DNA of 6,604 nt from an uncultured Eubacteriaceae bacterium (GTDB lineage Bacteria; Bacillota; Clostridia; Eubacteriales; Anaerofustaceae). The stretch covers positions 1 to 6,604 of the forward strand of contig CAMSGF010000045.1 in the NCBI GenBank assembly GCA_947058225.1, written 5' to 3'. The position numbers and the translations under genes were made by a program. The notes beneath the pieces are model-generated. The model was given only the letters and a program-made list of their open reading frames with translations. It was not told the origin of the DNA and did no database searches. The first letter of the stretch is position 1; each line of letters starts with the position of its first letter. Shown in pieces: positions 1-5,373 of the stretch.

Positions 1-1021
1 TTTCAAATGCACTTTCTCCGATTGATTTAACACTTTTTGGAATGGTTATTTCTTTCAAAGAAGAACAATTAATAAAAGCATATGCCGGAATGTTTTTGAG
101 CTTTTTGTTAAGTTTGACGGTCTTTAAAGACTTGCAATAAGCAAATGCACCTTCGTATATATTTTTTACACTTGAAGGAATTGTTACTGAACTTAGAGAT
201 TTACAATCTTCAAATGCATAGTATCCGATTTTTTGAAGTCCCTTGTTTAGTTTTACTGTCTTTAAATTTTTACAATATGAAAATGCTCCTGATTGTATTT
301 CTTTTACCCCTTTATTTATTTTTACATTTTTTAAAGAAGTACAATCGATAAAAGCGTCACCTCTTATCTTTTTAACACTACCTGGAATTGTGATTGATTT
401 TATAGATCTACACCCTGCAAATGCTAAAAACCCGACATTTGTAATTCCATTATGTATTTTTATATTTTTTAATTTCTTACAATACATAAATGTTCCGGCT
501 CTTATATTTTTTATACTTTTTGGAAGTTTTATTGATTTTAATGATGTACAAAAAGAAAATGCGCAAATATCTATTTTTTTAATTCCCTCATTTAATTTTA
601 CTATCTTTAAATTTTTGCAAAATTCAAACGCCATTATTCCTATTGTTTTAACATTTGTCATTGTAATGCTTTTTAACGCAGTGCAGCCTTCAAATGCTGT
701 ATCTCCGATTTTTTCAACTTCTGTAGGTACAATGTATGATGAGCCTCCGTTTTTATTCGGATAAAAAACTAATGTCTTTCCGTTTTTTGAAAAAACTACT
801 CCGTTAATATCTTTATATTTTTTATTATTTTCATTTATACTTACTGTTGTTAAATTTTCGCATCCATAAAAACAATACCCATATATTTTATCTATTGTGC
901 TTGGTAGATTTACAGTTTTAAGTTTTTTACAAAAACCAAAAATTTCTTCTATTTTTTTAATTCCCTCTCCAAAAGTTACTTCTGTTAATGAATCACATCC
1001 AAAAAAAATATCATAACCCAT
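1..1021 (-). CDS. Out-of-frame continuation of the BspA-like LRR protein, runs off the window
   Basis: This frame is open for 340 codons from 1021 to the left edge with no stop. I translated it by hand: it carries thirteen complete LRR_5 units, mostly 23 residues, opening FxxC (FGFC, FYGC, FEGC, FEFC, FSFC, FMYC, FAGC, FIDC, FSYC, FEDC, FAYC, FINC), and a fourteenth is cut by the edge. The third unit (695-871) is a 59-residue form matching the long unit at 1144-1320. There is no signal peptide, so this is the displaced C-terminal half of the upstream frame, re-entered by a -1 shift at the A7 run. Fused at that point, the protein would exceed 660 residues. The frame also has its own ATG (1019-1021) with a GGGGAG sequence (1031-1036) 9 nt upstream, so internal initiation is possible, but the product would lack an export signal. 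It overlaps the first frame by 37 nt. Confidence 0.85.
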   Translation of the reverse strand, partial: MGYDIFFGCDSLTEVTFGEGIKKIEEIFGFCKKLKTVNLPSTIDKIYGYCFYGCENLTTVSINENNKKYKDINGVVFSKNGKTLVFYPNKNGGSSYIVPTEVEKIGDTAFEGCTALKSITMTNVKTIGIMAFEFCKNLKIVKLNEGIKKIDICAFSFCTSLKSIKLPKSIKNIRAGTFMYCKKLKNIKIHNGITNVGFLAFAGCRSIKSITIPGSVKKIRGDAFIDCTSLKNVKINKGVKEIQSGAFSYCKNLKTVKLNKGLQKIGYYAFEDCKSLSSVTIPSSVKNIYEGAFAYCKSLKTVKLNKKLKNIPAYAFINCSSLKEITIPKSVKSIGESAFE

Positions 1022-1980
1022 TTTTTTATGCTCCCCGGAATCTCCATTGATGTTAATTTAGCACAACCTTCAAAAGCACCGTCTCCGATTTTCGTAACGC
1101 TGTTTGGAAGAATAATATATTTTAATTTTTTATTATAAGAAAAAAGGTATTCATCTATTGTTGTTACGCCACTTGGAATTTCATAGTATGTTTCAGGTTT
1201 TCCAAAAGGGTATGCTACAATTCTCTTACCGCTTTTAGAAAATAATACGCCGTCTATATCTTTATAATAAGGATTATTTTTATCGACATTTATGCTTGTT
1301 AAAGAATCACATTCACTAAAAGCACCACATCCAATACTTTTAACATTTTTTGGTATATCTATCGTTTCTAATTTTGTACAATATTCAAATGCAAACCAAC
1401 CGATAGTTTTTAATGAATTTGGTAATATTATATTTTTTAAATTGTAACATTCACCGAAGGCTTCTCCTCCTATGGAGGTTACTGTGTTTGGAATAGTAAC
1501 AGATATTATTTTCTCATTGTAGTAAAAAGCATCGAGACCTATTCTTACTACCTTACGGTTTTTTATTTTTCTTGGAATAACTACATTTTTTGCTTTTCCT
1601 ATATAGTCGGTTATGACTACATTTCCATCGTCATTAATTCTATATTTAAAGTATTTTGCCTTTGTGGCTTTTTTTGTTTTTATAGGAGTTTTAATATCTT
1701 CTTTTTGTTCAAGATTTATATCATCAGAGGTTTGTATATCTATGTCGTCATTTATGTCTTTTATATCATTTGTCACATCTTTATCAACTTCATCTGGCAG
1801 TACAATATCCTCTAAATCTTCATTTAAGTTGTCATTAGTATCTACTTCTTCTTGTATGAGTTCATCTTGTATTTCAATTGAACCGTCTATTGTTTCATTT
1901 TCAGCCAGTAGCGACATAGGGGCAAAGTATGTGAAACATATTAGGACCGATAGGATAATGGATAAGATTCTTTTTTTCAT
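985..1980 (-). CDS. N-terminal part of secreted BspA-like leucine-rich-repeat protein, frame ends early
   Basis: Likely a secreted or surface protein of the BspA/LRR_5 type; such repeats usually mediate binding, but no ligand can be inferred. The 331-residue frame has a signal peptide (residues 1-26: KKR, hydrophobic core, likely cleavage after LLA), an acidic Asp/Glu/Asn-rich stretch (27-97), a short basic linker (98-108), then about six LRR_5 units from about residue 130 of the form F-x-x-C-x-x-L...I-P-x-S-V-x-x-I-G. A longer 59-residue unit with a GVLFSKSGK core lies at 221-279. I chose the ATG at 1980 because GGAGG (1988-1992) sits 7 nt upstream; an in-frame ATG at 2022 lies inside the -10 box. 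After Lys320 the frame leaves the repeat pattern, adds 11 non-repeat residues and stops. The repeats continue in another frame at 1-1021, so this is a frame-split gene. Gene and family are confident; whether the protein is made full length is unknown. Confidence 0.9.
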   Translation of the reverse strand: MKKRILSIILSVLICFTYFAPMSLLAENETIDGSIEIQDELIQEEVDTNDNLNEDLEDIVLPDEVDKDVTNDIKDINDDIDIQTSDDINLEQKEDIKTPIKTKKATKAKYFKYRINDDGNVVITDYIGKAKNVVIPRKIKNRKVVRIGLDAFYYNEKIISVTIPNTVTSIGGEAFGECYNLKNIILPNSLKTIGWFAFEYCTKLETIDIPKNVKSIGCGAFSECDSLTSINVDKNNPYYKDIDGVLFSKSGKRIVAYPFGKPETYYEIPSGVTTIDEYLFSYNKKLKYIILPNSVTKIGDGAFEGCAKLTSMEIPGSIKKWVMIFFLDVIH

Positions 1981-2020
1981 TTTACTGCCTCCGAAGTGAA
2001 ATATTTTTATTATCGTTTTC

Positions 2021-2049
2021 ATTATAACACTATATTGTACTTTTGTAAA
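2021..2049 (-). promoter_or_regulatory. Sigma-A-type promoter of the LRR gene
   Basis: On the minus strand TTTACA (2044-2049) is followed after exactly 17 bp by a perfect TATAAT (2021-2026). Transcription would start near 2014, leaving a leader of about 34 nt that contains the GGAGG site at 1988-1992. This promoter also rules out the upstream in-frame ATG at 2022 as the start codon. Confidence 0.8.
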
Positions 2050-2060
2050 CCTTATAAGTG

Positions 2061-2090
2061 AAAATGTCGAAAAATGTCGTAAATAATCGT
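2061..2090 (-). promoter_or_regulatory. Tandem Spo0A-box-like operator upstream of the LRR promoter
   Basis: Three 10-bp tandem units (2061-2070, 2071-2080, 2081-2090; first two AAAATGTCGA and AAAATGTCGT) lie 12-41 bp behind the -35 box. The first contains a perfect 0A box, TGTCGAA (2065-2071). The second has TGTCGTA (2075-2081, 6 of 7). The third is degenerate (AATCGTA, 4 of 7). Spo0A dimers are known to bind 0A boxes in tandem at 10-bp spacing, as here. Reading from the LRR gene the sites are TTCGACA at about -51 to -67. The match is seen in the sequence; regulation by Spo0A is inferred. Confidence 0.5.
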
Positions 2091-2162
2091 ATAGTGGAAT
2101 ATATTTTGTTGATAGTGAGTATATTTTAAGATAATAAAATTATAAAAATGACTTAATAATTT

Positions 2163-2190
2163 TTGACAGTTATAATCGTCAATGTAATAT
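2163..2190 (+). promoter_or_regulatory. Possible plus-strand promoter with overlapping palindrome
   Basis: A perfect -35 (TTGACA, 2163-2168) is followed after 16 bp by TAATAT (2185-2190, 4 of 6). It overlaps an imperfect palindrome, TTGACAGTTATAATCGTCAA (2163-2182), with TTGAC/GTCAA arms and a TTATAA centre. A transcript would start near 2197 and run through the cloverleaf element, with no protein-coding frame to serve. The -10 is weak and the area is AT-rich, so this is only a candidate. Confidence 0.3.
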
Positions 2191-2260
2191 TTTTTATATA
2201 ATAGAATGGTATGAGTGGTAGTATGTGTGATGTTTTTTGTATTTTGTGTAGATATGGGTG

Positions 2261-2396
2261 GGAGGTGGGGCGGCGGCTTTTAAAAAGGAATGAATTTTAA
2301 ATTTATTTAAAATTCATTCCTTTTTGAAAGTAGGAGCATATTGTTCCAATATGCTCCAAGTGAAGTGCATCGCACTTCACCCGCCGCCCCACCTCC
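2261..2396 (+). repeat. 136-nt cloverleaf (four-way junction) inverted-repeat element, possible structured RNA or MITE-like element
   Basis: A closing stem of 16 perfect pairs, GC-rich with one polypurine arm (2261-2276 with 2381-2396), encloses three adjacent hairpins. The first is 25 bp (2277-2301 with 2306-2330, one G-T wobble, 4-nt loop). The second is 11 bp (2333-2343 with 2347-2357, loop TTC). The third is 9 bp (2360-2368 with 2372-2380, loop ATC). Only TA and AA separate the hairpins and nothing is unpaired next to the closing stem: 122 of 136 bases pair. The closing stem has 14 G/C of 16 in a very AT-rich setting. There is no convincing protein frame and no match to tRNA or to a structured RNA class I recognise. 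The first hairpin has A5 and T5 at its ends and could also act as a two-way terminator. The structure is certain as a pattern; its nature is open. Confidence 0.85.
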
Positions 2397-2497
2397 TCTA
2401 TACTGTCGCTATTATATTATCTCATTACCCTTATTATATTACTTGTACTCTATTATCTTTATTATATCAACAACTCTCTCTTTGTTCACTCATATTT

Positions 2498-2522
2498 CAA
2501 AATATCATCATATGATATTTTG
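2498..2522. repeat. Short AT-rich hairpin downstream of the DUF5131 gene
   Basis: CAAAATATCA (2498-2507) pairs with TGATATTTTG (2513-2522), extended by one T-A pair to leave a 3-nt loop. It lies 54 bp past the DUF5131 stop on the minus strand and could be its terminator. It has no GC core and no clean U-tract after it on that strand, so the assignment is weak. The rest of 2474-2575 shows no gene. Confidence 0.3.
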
Positions 2523-2575
2523 ACTTATCTTATAATCCATCCTATTACATAATCTCATCAAACATAATTACTATG

Positions 2576-3283
2576 CTAAAAATCAATATTCGCTTTTCTT
2601 GCCTGTGAACATAAATCTTTCACTTTAAGTGTATATTTTTTCCCATCCTTGATAAAATGCGTCCCGCACTGTCTGAAATTAAAATGAGTGTTGCTTTCTT
2701 TACAGGCTTCTCTTATCTTTAATACCCATTCATAATCAAGAAATCTCGCATTTTTATCAGATTCTCCTCCGACAACGACCAATTCAATACCATCTAAATA
2801 CCCTGTTAAATCAATCTCTTCTATTAACGGTTGGCATATAATATTCTTGTGCTTAATCGGTAAATCTTTGAATATGGAGAGCCTGTAATCAGCCGTTTCC
2901 TGATTTTCTACCGTACACCCAACGGTTACATTTTCATACCCGTCTTTCCAGTCCTTTGGAATACAATCAGTAAAACGCTCAATCCTCTTTGTTAAAAAAA
3001 GAAAGTGTAAATCAGAGCGTTCTCTTATCATATCAAAACATTCATCTCTCCATTTATCCGCATCTTCAAGAAGAAAGTCGGTTGAAAAACAAAGGTATAC
3101 TGTCTTTCCTGGTTTGATTTTGTATTCTCCCGATTTATTTTTTTCTATCGGAGCGTAGAAATTTTTTGTCTTTACGATTTTATTCGTATCAATACCCCTT
3201 CTTGAATCTCCTTTATGTATGTAACAATATTTACATCCCTCGCTTTTTTTATGACACCCTCTCCATGGATTCCACATTGCCAT
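2576..3283 (-). CDS. DUF5131 family protein (phage Gp37/Gp68 type), Cys-cluster protein
   Basis: A 235-residue protein matching the DUF5131/Gp37_Gp68 family, often annotated as phage protein and thought to be related to radical-SAM enzymes; no reaction is established. The N terminus has WNPWRGC...GCKYCY with Cys10, Cys17 and Cys20 (C-x6-C-x2-C), the family's probable Fe-S site. Further hallmarks are FSTDF (66-70), FLTKR (96-100), TVGCTVENQ (120-128), PLIEEIDL (152-159), VVVGGESDKNAR (169-180) and FRQCG (203-207). Length is near full for the family and the frame is intact. The ATG at 3283 is chosen because AGGAG (3292-3296) lies 8 nt upstream; the ATG two codons later would be 14 nt away. It is divergent from the GNAT gene and has no phage genes or three-Cys-motif partner beside it, so it stands alone here. 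Cytosolic; substrate unknown. Confidence 0.9.
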   Translation of the reverse strand: MAMWNPWRGCHKKSEGCKYCYIHKGDSRRGIDTNKIVKTKNFYAPIEKNKSGEYKIKPGKTVYLCFSTDFLLEDADKWRDECFDMIRERSDLHFLFLTKRIERFTDCIPKDWKDGYENVTVGCTVENQETADYRLSIFKDLPIKHKNIICQPLIEEIDLTGYLDGIELVVVGGESDKNARFLDYEWVLKIREACKESNTHFNFRQCGTHFIKDGKKYTLKVKDLCSQARKANIDF

Positions 3284-3313
3284 ATATTTTTCTCCTGTCT
3301 TTTCTTTTATAAA

Positions 3314-3322
3314 ATAATAGCA
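3314..3322 (-). promoter_or_regulatory. Possible extended -10 promoter of the DUF5131 gene
   Basis: On the minus strand TGCTATTAT (3314-3322) fits an extended -10 (TGnTATTAT) and would give a start near 3307 and a leader of about 24 nt ahead of the ATG. No good -35 is present at the right spacing. A TATAAT at 3329-3334 on the same strand is an alternative. Confidence 0.35.
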
Positions 3323-3337
3323 TTTTTAATTATATTT

Positions 3338-3346
3338 TGATATAAT
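3338..3346 (+). promoter_or_regulatory. Extended -10 promoter of the GNAT gene
   Basis: TGATATAAT (3338-3346) is a perfect extended -10, which can work with a poor -35. Transcription would start near 3353, about 39 nt before the ATG. An alternative is TTGATA (3337-3342) as -35 with TATATT (3360-3365) 17 bp later as -10. Either way the signal lies within the 108-bp gap shared with the divergent DUF5131 promoter. Confidence 0.45.
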
Positions 3347-3391
3347 TTTTTTAATTTTATATATTTAAAAGTATCAAAGGAGTTTAATAAA

Positions 3392-3895
3392 ATGAAATAC
3401 GATATAAGAAAATGGAGAAAAGAAGACTGTTACGATTTGGCAAAAATCGCAAATGATAAAGATATTTTGGATAATTTAAGGGATATGCCATATCCGTATA
3501 CGACAGAAGATGCAAAAGAATATATCGATATGATGTTAAACTCTGATGAAAATACGACTTTTGCCTTTGCAATAACCGATGATGACAGGGTAATAGGAAG
3601 TATCGGTGTGTTTAGGCTTGATAATATTCATTATAAAAGTGCAGAGATGGGATATTATATAAAAAAGGAATACTGGGGAAAGGGGATAATGACTGAAACA
3701 GTAAAAAAACTTTGTTCTTACATATTTGAAAATACGGACATAATAAGAATTTTTGCCGAGCCTTTTTCCACAAATGCAGGGAGTATTCGTGTTCTTGAAA
3801 AGGCAGGCTTTCAATATGAGGGAACGCTTAGAAAAAACGCAGTAAAAAACGGACAGATTCTTGATATGAAGATGTATGCACTGTTAAAAGAATAA
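3392..3895 (+). CDS. GNAT family N-acetyltransferase, RimJ/RimL type
   Basis: A 167-residue cytosolic acetyl-CoA-dependent acyltransferase; whether its acceptor is a protein N terminus, an amino acid or a small molecule cannot be told. The fold is complete: N-terminal RKWRKEDCYDL strand and helix (6-16), central beta strands (FAFAITDDDRVIGSIGVF, 57-74), motif A with EMGYYI and YWGKGIMTE (85-102, the acetyl-CoA pyrophosphate loop with Gly96 and Gly98), and motif B NAGSIRVLEKAGFQYEGTLR (128-147). The length is typical of RimJ/RimL-like enzymes. The ATG at 3392 has AAAGGAG (3376-3382) 9 nt upstream, a strong site. It stands 134 bp before the GrpB family gene in the same direction; GNAT and GrpB domains do occur together in Firmicutes, but this gap makes a shared transcript uncertain. 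Confidence 0.93.
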   Translation: MKYDIRKWRKEDCYDLAKIANDKDILDNLRDMPYPYTTEDAKEYIDMMLNSDENTTFAFAITDDDRVIGSIGVFRLDNIHYKSAEMGYYIKKEYWGKGIMTETVKKLCSYIFENTDIIRIFAEPFSTNAGSIRVLEKAGFQYEGTLRKNAVKNGQILDMKMYALLKE

Positions 3896-3903
3896 TAAAC
3901 AAT

Positions 3904-3936
3904 ATAAAATAAACGTACTTATAAAGCTTATTTTAT
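3904..3936 (+). terminator. Weak AT-rich hairpin after the GNAT gene
   Basis: ATAAAATAA (3904-3912) pairs with TTATTTTAT (3928-3936) around a 15-nt loop, 8 nt after the stop codon. It has no GC pairs in the stem and no clean U-tract, so a terminator role is doubtful. A second possible pairing joins AATAAACG (3908-3915) with CGTTTATT (3972-3979). Confidence 0.2.
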
Positions 3937-4029
3937 TATGAAATAGTTTTTATGTTCATTTTTTATAGGTTCGTTTATTGATAAAAATTTTTGTTTTTAT
4001 ATTATATTGAAAAGGGGATAGAGTTTATT

Positions 4030-4599
4030 ATGGACAAAAGTTTAGAAGATTTAAGCCTTGAGGAATTGTGGGAGCTGTTTCCGATATTCCTTAGTGAACA
4101 TAATAAGTCTTGGGATAGCTACTACGATGAAGAAGAAAAAAATCTTATGAATATAATTCCACGAGAATTTATAAAAAGAATTTCCCATATCGGAAGCACT
4201 GCTATTAAAGCCATATATGCAAAACCCATAATAGATATTCTGTTTGAAATATATTCTTCCTTAGATATGAATGAAGTTAAAAAAATGCTTTGTAAAAACG
4301 GGTGGATATTGATGAATGAGCAGGAGGGGAGAATGTCTTTTAACAAAGGGTATACGATAAATGGTTTTGAAAAAAAGGTATATCACCTTCATTTAAGATA
4401 CGAAAATGACAATGATGAGCTTTATTTTAGGGACTATCTTTTGGATAATCTTAATATAGCAAAGGAATATGAAAATCTCAAATTAAAACTTTGGAAAAAG
4501 TATGAACACAACAGAGATTTATATACAGATGCTAAAAGCGATTTTGTAAAAAAATATACAAAAATTGCGAAAAGCGAGTACAGCGGTAGGTATGATTAA
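4030..4599 (+). CDS. GrpB family protein (UPF0157), nucleotidyltransferase-like fold
   Basis: A 189-residue GrpB/UPF0157 family protein. The family has a nucleotidyltransferase-like fold, but no activity is firmly assigned. Hallmarks: LSLEELWELFPIFLSEHNKSW near the start (8-28), HIGSTAIKAIYAKPIIDI (53-70, the GST and KPxxD nucleotidyltransferase-like motif with Asp69), VYHLHLRY (117-124), FRDYL (133-137), and the C-terminal YEHNRDLYTDAKSDFVKKY stretch (158-176). The length is full for a single-domain member. I start at ATG 4030, where family homology begins; an upstream in-frame TTG at 3991 lacks a binding site. AAAGGGG (4011-4017) lies 12 nt before the ATG, a rather long spacing, so expression may be modest. 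TTGATA (3978-3983) with TATTAT (4000-4005) could form a promoter, but its start would fall on the binding site. It is not fused to a GNAT domain. Confidence 0.9.
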   Translation: MDKSLEDLSLEELWELFPIFLSEHNKSWDSYYDEEEKNLMNIIPREFIKRISHIGSTAIKAIYAKPIIDILFEIYSSLDMNEVKKMLCKNGWILMNEQEGRMSFNKGYTINGFEKKVYHLHLRYENDNDELYFRDYLLDNLNIAKEYENLKLKLWKKYEHNRDLYTDAKSDFVKKYTKIAKSEYSGRYD

Positions 4600-4654
4600 A
4601 TATCAATAACCTTTTATTTAATTTTTTTATCTTTTTAATTTTCATTATGTTTAT

Positions 4655-4685
4655 AAAATTGTTATAATAAAAATATAACAATTTT
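4655..4685 (+). terminator. AT-rich hairpin after the GrpB family gene, weak terminator candidate
   Basis: AAAATTGTTATA (4655-4666) pairs with TATAACAATTTT (4674-4685), a perfect 12-bp stem with a 7-nt loop, 55 nt after the stop codon. It has only two GC pairs, and the T-run is partly inside the stem. The rest of the 274-bp gap (4600-4873) is very AT-rich, with TATAAT sequences at 4663 and 4822 but no convincing -35, so the promoter of the next operon is not clear. Confidence 0.3.
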
Positions 4686-4873
4686 TATTGTAAATAATAA
4701 AATTTATAAATTTAATATTTAAATATATTATTAAGCAAAAGTTAATTGTATCGTATTTCACAAAAGATAAAGAAATATGTAAAAAGCCGCTAAAGATATA
4801 TTAAATTTTTATTACAAAATTTATAATGTCAATTTAAAAAATATTGTAAAAATAATTTAGATTAGGAAATAAA

Positions 4874-5353
4874 ATGAAATTTAAAAATACTTTGTTAGTC
4901 GTAAAAGATATGGAAATATCAAAAGAGTTTTATAAAAAAGTGTTAAAAGAAGATGTAATTTTAGACTTTGGTGAAAATGCAACGCTAAAAAGCGGTATAT
5001 GCCTTCAAACATATGCCAGTTATCAAAATTTTATAGGAGATAATCATAAAATTTCTTTAGGTTCTAACGATAAAGAGCTTTATTTTGAGGAGGATAATTT
5101 TGATGATTTTCTTAAAAGATTAAAAAGCATTGATAATATAATATACGTTCATATGGAAAAGGAACACAGATGGGGACAGAGAGTCGTTCGTTTTTATGAC
5201 CCTGATATGCACATAATAGAAGTGGGAGAAAATATGGATAGCGTTGTAAAAAGATTTGCAGATGATGGTATGAGTGAAGAAGAAATTGCAAAAAGAATGG
5301 ATGTTCCTCTTAAATATGTGAAAGATATGCTGAATCAAATAAATTTTAATTAA
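4874..5353 (+). CDS. VOC superfamily protein (glyoxalase/bleomycin-resistance-like)
   Basis: A 159-residue cytosolic VOC-fold protein; members include glyoxalases, dioxygenases and resistance proteins, and the substrate here cannot be assigned. Visible are the first beta-alpha unit NTLLVVKDMEISKEFYKKVL (5-24), DFGENATLKSGICLQ (31-45), ELYFEEDNFDDFL (68-80), and the strongly conserved WGQRVVRFYDPDMHIIEVGE (100-119). His113 and Glu116 fall in the region that often supplies a metal ligand, but the usual first-strand His is absent (Asn5), so metal binding is uncertain. After the fold comes a roughly 40-residue C-terminal extension with MSEEEIAKRMDVPLKYVKDML (133-153), resembling a small helix-turn-helix. 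AGGAA (4864-4868) lies 5 nt before the ATG. The hydrolase gene begins 20 nt after its stop, so the two are probably co-transcribed. Confidence 0.88.
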   Translation: MKFKNTLLVVKDMEISKEFYKKVLKEDVILDFGENATLKSGICLQTYASYQNFIGDNHKISLGSNDKELYFEEDNFDDFLKRLKSIDNIIYVHMEKEHRWGQRVVRFYDPDMHIIEVGENMDSVVKRFADDGMSEEEIAKRMDVPLKYVKDMLNQINFN

Positions 5354-5373
5354 TAATATAGGAGATAGTATTA

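Larger units (their letters stand above)
2106..2473. repeat. Long imperfect inverted repeat enclosing the cloverleaf
   Basis: Outside the closing stem, complementary blocks continue in nested order. These are 2253-2258 with 2397-2402 (two G-U), 2218-2232 with 2404-2420 (several G-U, two single-base bulges), 2211-2215 with 2421-2425, 2196-2203 with 2432-2439, AAGATAATA (2128-2136) with 2451-2459, and TTGTTGATA (2106-2114) with 2465-2473. The left arm carries a 20-nt bulge (2233-2252) and a 47-nt unpaired stretch (2137-2183). AT-rich matches arise easily by chance, so the outer blocks are less sure than the inner ones. Confidence 0.4.

Noticed and set aside
243..764. Open frame on the plus strand, 173 codons
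   Set aside because: It lies wholly antisense to the LRR repeats and its periodic F/L/I-rich sequence mirrors them. No ribosome binding site or promoter; the minus-strand reading gives clear LRR_5 units.
1..1021. Regular 69-nt periodicity that could suggest a CRISPR array or tandem DNA repeat
   Set aside because: The period is the 23-residue LRR unit; the DNA is only loosely conserved and is coding throughout.
1028..1036. GGGGAG as a stimulator of programmed -1 frameshifting at the A7 run
   Set aside because: It is only 3 nt from the slippery heptamer, whereas -1 stimulators such as that in dnaX lie about 10 nt upstream. It also simply encodes the common Pro-Gly-Ser of the repeats.
1930..1945. 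Lipoprotein signal at Cys15 of the LRR signal peptide
   Set aside because: The residues before the Cys (V-L-I) do not fit a lipobox, and the hydrophobic core continues past it to a normal signal peptidase I site.
1613..1999. Ser-rich open frame on the plus strand
   Set aside because: It is antisense to the acidic region and signal peptide of the LRR gene; the Ser run is the complement of Asp/Glu codons.
1981..2022. Upstream ATG at 2022 as the LRR start
   Set aside because: It falls inside the -10 box, and the ATG at 1980 has a well-spaced GGAGG and starts a proper signal peptide.
2261..2396. Cloverleaf shape suggesting a tRNA or tmRNA
   Set aside because: It is far too long, the stems are not tRNA lengths, the loops are 3-4 nt, and there is no T-loop, anticodon loop or acceptor end.
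2324..2523. Two overlapping short frames on the plus strand across the cloverleaf's right half
   Set aside because: They run through the hairpins, have no ribosome binding site, and encode low-complexity sequence.
3991..4029. TTG at 3991 as start of the GrpB family gene
   Set aside because: It has no binding site, and family similarity begins at the ATG at 4030.
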